From assembly GCA_026416315.1 (NCBI GenBank), contig JAOAFK010000091.1, positions 1 through 15,357 of the forward strand: 15,357 bases of DNA, in the 5' to 3' direction. Every line of letters starts with the position of its first letter. The first letter of the stretch is position 1. The notes under the pieces were generated by a model, which made no database searches, had not been told where the DNA came from, and saw nothing but the letters and a program-made list of their open reading frames with translations. Both the position numbers and the translations under genes were made by a program. Of this stretch, positions 14,123 through 15,357 are shown one piece after another. Source of the stretch: Syntrophorhabdaceae bacterium (GTDB lineage: Bacteria > Desulfobacterota > Syntrophorhabdia > Syntrophorhabdales > Syntrophorhabdaceae).

Positions 14123-15357
14123 GTTTTTTGATGGTATCAAGGAATCATTAAAAAACATATACCCTTATAAAATTTACGGTAAAGTAAATCAGGTAGTGGG
14201 CCTTGTTATAGAAGGAAAAGGCCCTATTTCATCTGTAGGGGATGCTGCACAGATCTTTCCTGTGGATGATACAGAACCAATAGAGGCCGAGGTTGTTGGT
14301 TTCAGAGATGGAAAGACCCTACTTATGCCTTTAGGTGATATAAGGGGTATCGGTATAGGCTCAAAAATTATTTCAAAGAAGCAGGCAGTTCATGTCCGAG
14401 TTGGAGAGGGTCTTTTGGGAAGGGTCATAGACGGCCTTGGCAATCCCATTGATGGAAAGGGGCCTTTAAATTGTTTTGATACAACTCCTATATATAGGGA
14501 GACGGTTAATCCCATGAAGAAAAAAAGAATTACCGAACCCCTTGATCTCGGCATAAGAAGCATAAATGGACTTCTCACATGTGGAAAAGGCCAGAGAATA
14601 GGGATATATGCTGGCTCCGGCATTGGCAAGAGTGTGCTTTTAGGCATGATAGCACGTCATACTGAAGCAGATATAAATGTGATAGGTCTTATAGGAGAGA
14701 GGGGAAGGGAGGTGAGAGAATTCATAGAAAAAGATTTAGGAGATGGGATTAACCGTTCAGTGGTTATTGTAGCCACATCCGATCAGCATCCATTGATTAG
14801 GGTGAGGGGTGCCTTCTTGACCGTGGCTATAGCTGAATATTTTAGAGACAGAGGGGCAGATGTCCTTTTGTTAATGGATTCTTTAACCCGTTTCTGTATG
14901 GCCCAGAGGGAGATAGGTCTGGCCATTGGAGAGCCACCAACCACTAAGGGTTATACACCGAGTGTGTTTTCGTATCTTGCAAAACTCCTTGAAAGAACAG
15001 GAAATGGAGAAAAAGACGGCTCAATGACTGCCATATACACAGTCCTTGTGGAAGGAGATGACTTAGAAGACCCTGTTGCTGATACCTCAAGGTCAATTCT
15101 TGATGGGCATATCGTCCTATCAAGAAAACTATCAGATAAAAATCACTATCCACCTGTAGATGTTTTAAGAAGTGTGAGTAGGATTATGAAAGATATTGTA
15201 TCTAAAGAGCAATTGGAATATTCCACAAAGATTATAGAGATATTATCAGAATATGAAAAGGCAGAGGATTTAATTAATATAGGTGCATATAAAACAGGAA
15301 GCAATCCAAAGATAGATTACGCAATGGCCATGATCGATAAAGTCAATGTATTTCTTA
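14115..15357 (+). CDS. fliI: Flagellum-specific ATPase FliI (3' end beyond window)
   Basis: FliI is the hexameric ATPase that primes flagellar export substrates. The start is GTG at 14115-14117, with AAGGGA upstream (14105-14110). It overlaps the fliH stop by eight bases, and no ATG lies in frame nearby, so a finder that requires ATG would miss it. The visible 414 codons run off the window without a stop. They include GRVIDGLGNPIDGKG (102-116), the Walker A AGSGIGKS (166-173), GERGREVREF (194-203), VADTSRSILDGHIVLSR and the YPPVDVLRSVSRIM segment, all typical of FliI rather than F1 beta. About 20-30 residues of the usual length are missing at the C-terminus. Frame and motifs are unbroken. Confidence 0.96.
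   Translation, partial: MNEFFDGIKESLKNIYPYKIYGKVNQVVGLVIEGKGPISSVGDAAQIFPVDDTEPIEAEVVGFRDGKTLLMPLGDIRGIGIGSKIISKKQAVHVRVGEGLLGRVIDGLGNPIDGKGPLNCFDTTPIYRETVNPMKKKRITEPLDLGIRSINGLLTCGKGQRIGIYAGSGIGKSVLLGMIARHTEADINVIGLIGERGREVREFIEKDLGDGINRSVVIVATSDQHPLIRVRGAFLTVAIAEYFRDRGADVLLLMDSLTRFCMAQREIGLAIGEPPTTKGYTPSVFSYLAKLLERTGNGEKDGSMTAIYTVLVEGDDLEDPVADTSRSILDGHIVLSRKLSDKNHYPPVDVLRSVSRIMKDIVSKEQLEYSTKIIEILSEYEKAEDLINIGAYKTGSNPKIDYAMAMIDKVNVFL

Overview
The window is AT-rich DNA from a Gram-negative, flagellated bacterium. It carries the motility locus plus its regulators: stator genes, a CheY/CheX pair, two sigma-54 activators, a cytoplasmic FleS/FlrB-like kinase, and the start of the flagellar basal-body/export operon (flgB flgC fliE fliF fliG fliH fliI). 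Low G+C, sigma-54 control of an early flagellar operon, a hybrid kinase and an HD-GYP-type response regulator fit a Desulfobacterota- or Nitrospirota-like lineage. That placement is a judgement from gene content, not from a marker gene.

Layout. Positions 1-606 hold the 3' end of a hybrid histidine kinase on the plus strand. Converging on it is a minus-strand operon that reads from about 4470 down to 617: a small exported protein, a GH108-type muramidase-like protein, motA, motB and a response regulator with a degraded HD-GYP domain. motA-motB and motB-regulator are joined by ATGA overlaps. At 4471-4605 two sigma-28 (FliA)-type promoters diverge, one into this operon and one into cheY-cheX (4606-5477). 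The 360-base gap 5478-5837 holds inverted repeats and a candidate 51-codon minus-strand ORF behind a third sigma-28-like promoter. Next comes a sigma-54-dependent response regulator (5838-7295) with a FleQ/FlrA-like C-terminal helix-turn-helix, ending in a small intrinsic terminator.

From 7409 to the window end there is one tightly packed plus-strand operon: FleS/FlrB-like kinase, FleR/FlrC-like activator, flgB, flgC, fliE, fliF, fliG, fliH and fliI (cut by the window end). It is preceded by a well-spaced sigma-54 promoter (7381-7396) lying almost against the kinase start codon.

The parts suggest a tiered circuit. An upstream activator (5838-7295), perhaps acting at the 16-bp palindrome found on both sides of it, would switch on the sigma-54 operon that encodes the second kinase/activator pair and the MS-ring, switch and export parts. 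Late genes (stator, CheY/CheX, small ORF) would be read by sigma-28 once export is working. The tiering resembles that of Vibrio and Pseudomonas, but the wiring here is inferred. The items most worth following up are the repeated 16-bp palindrome, the small sigma-28 ORF, the possibly leaderless kinase mRNA, the GH108 protein in the stator operon, and the degraded HD-GYP regulator coupled to motB.
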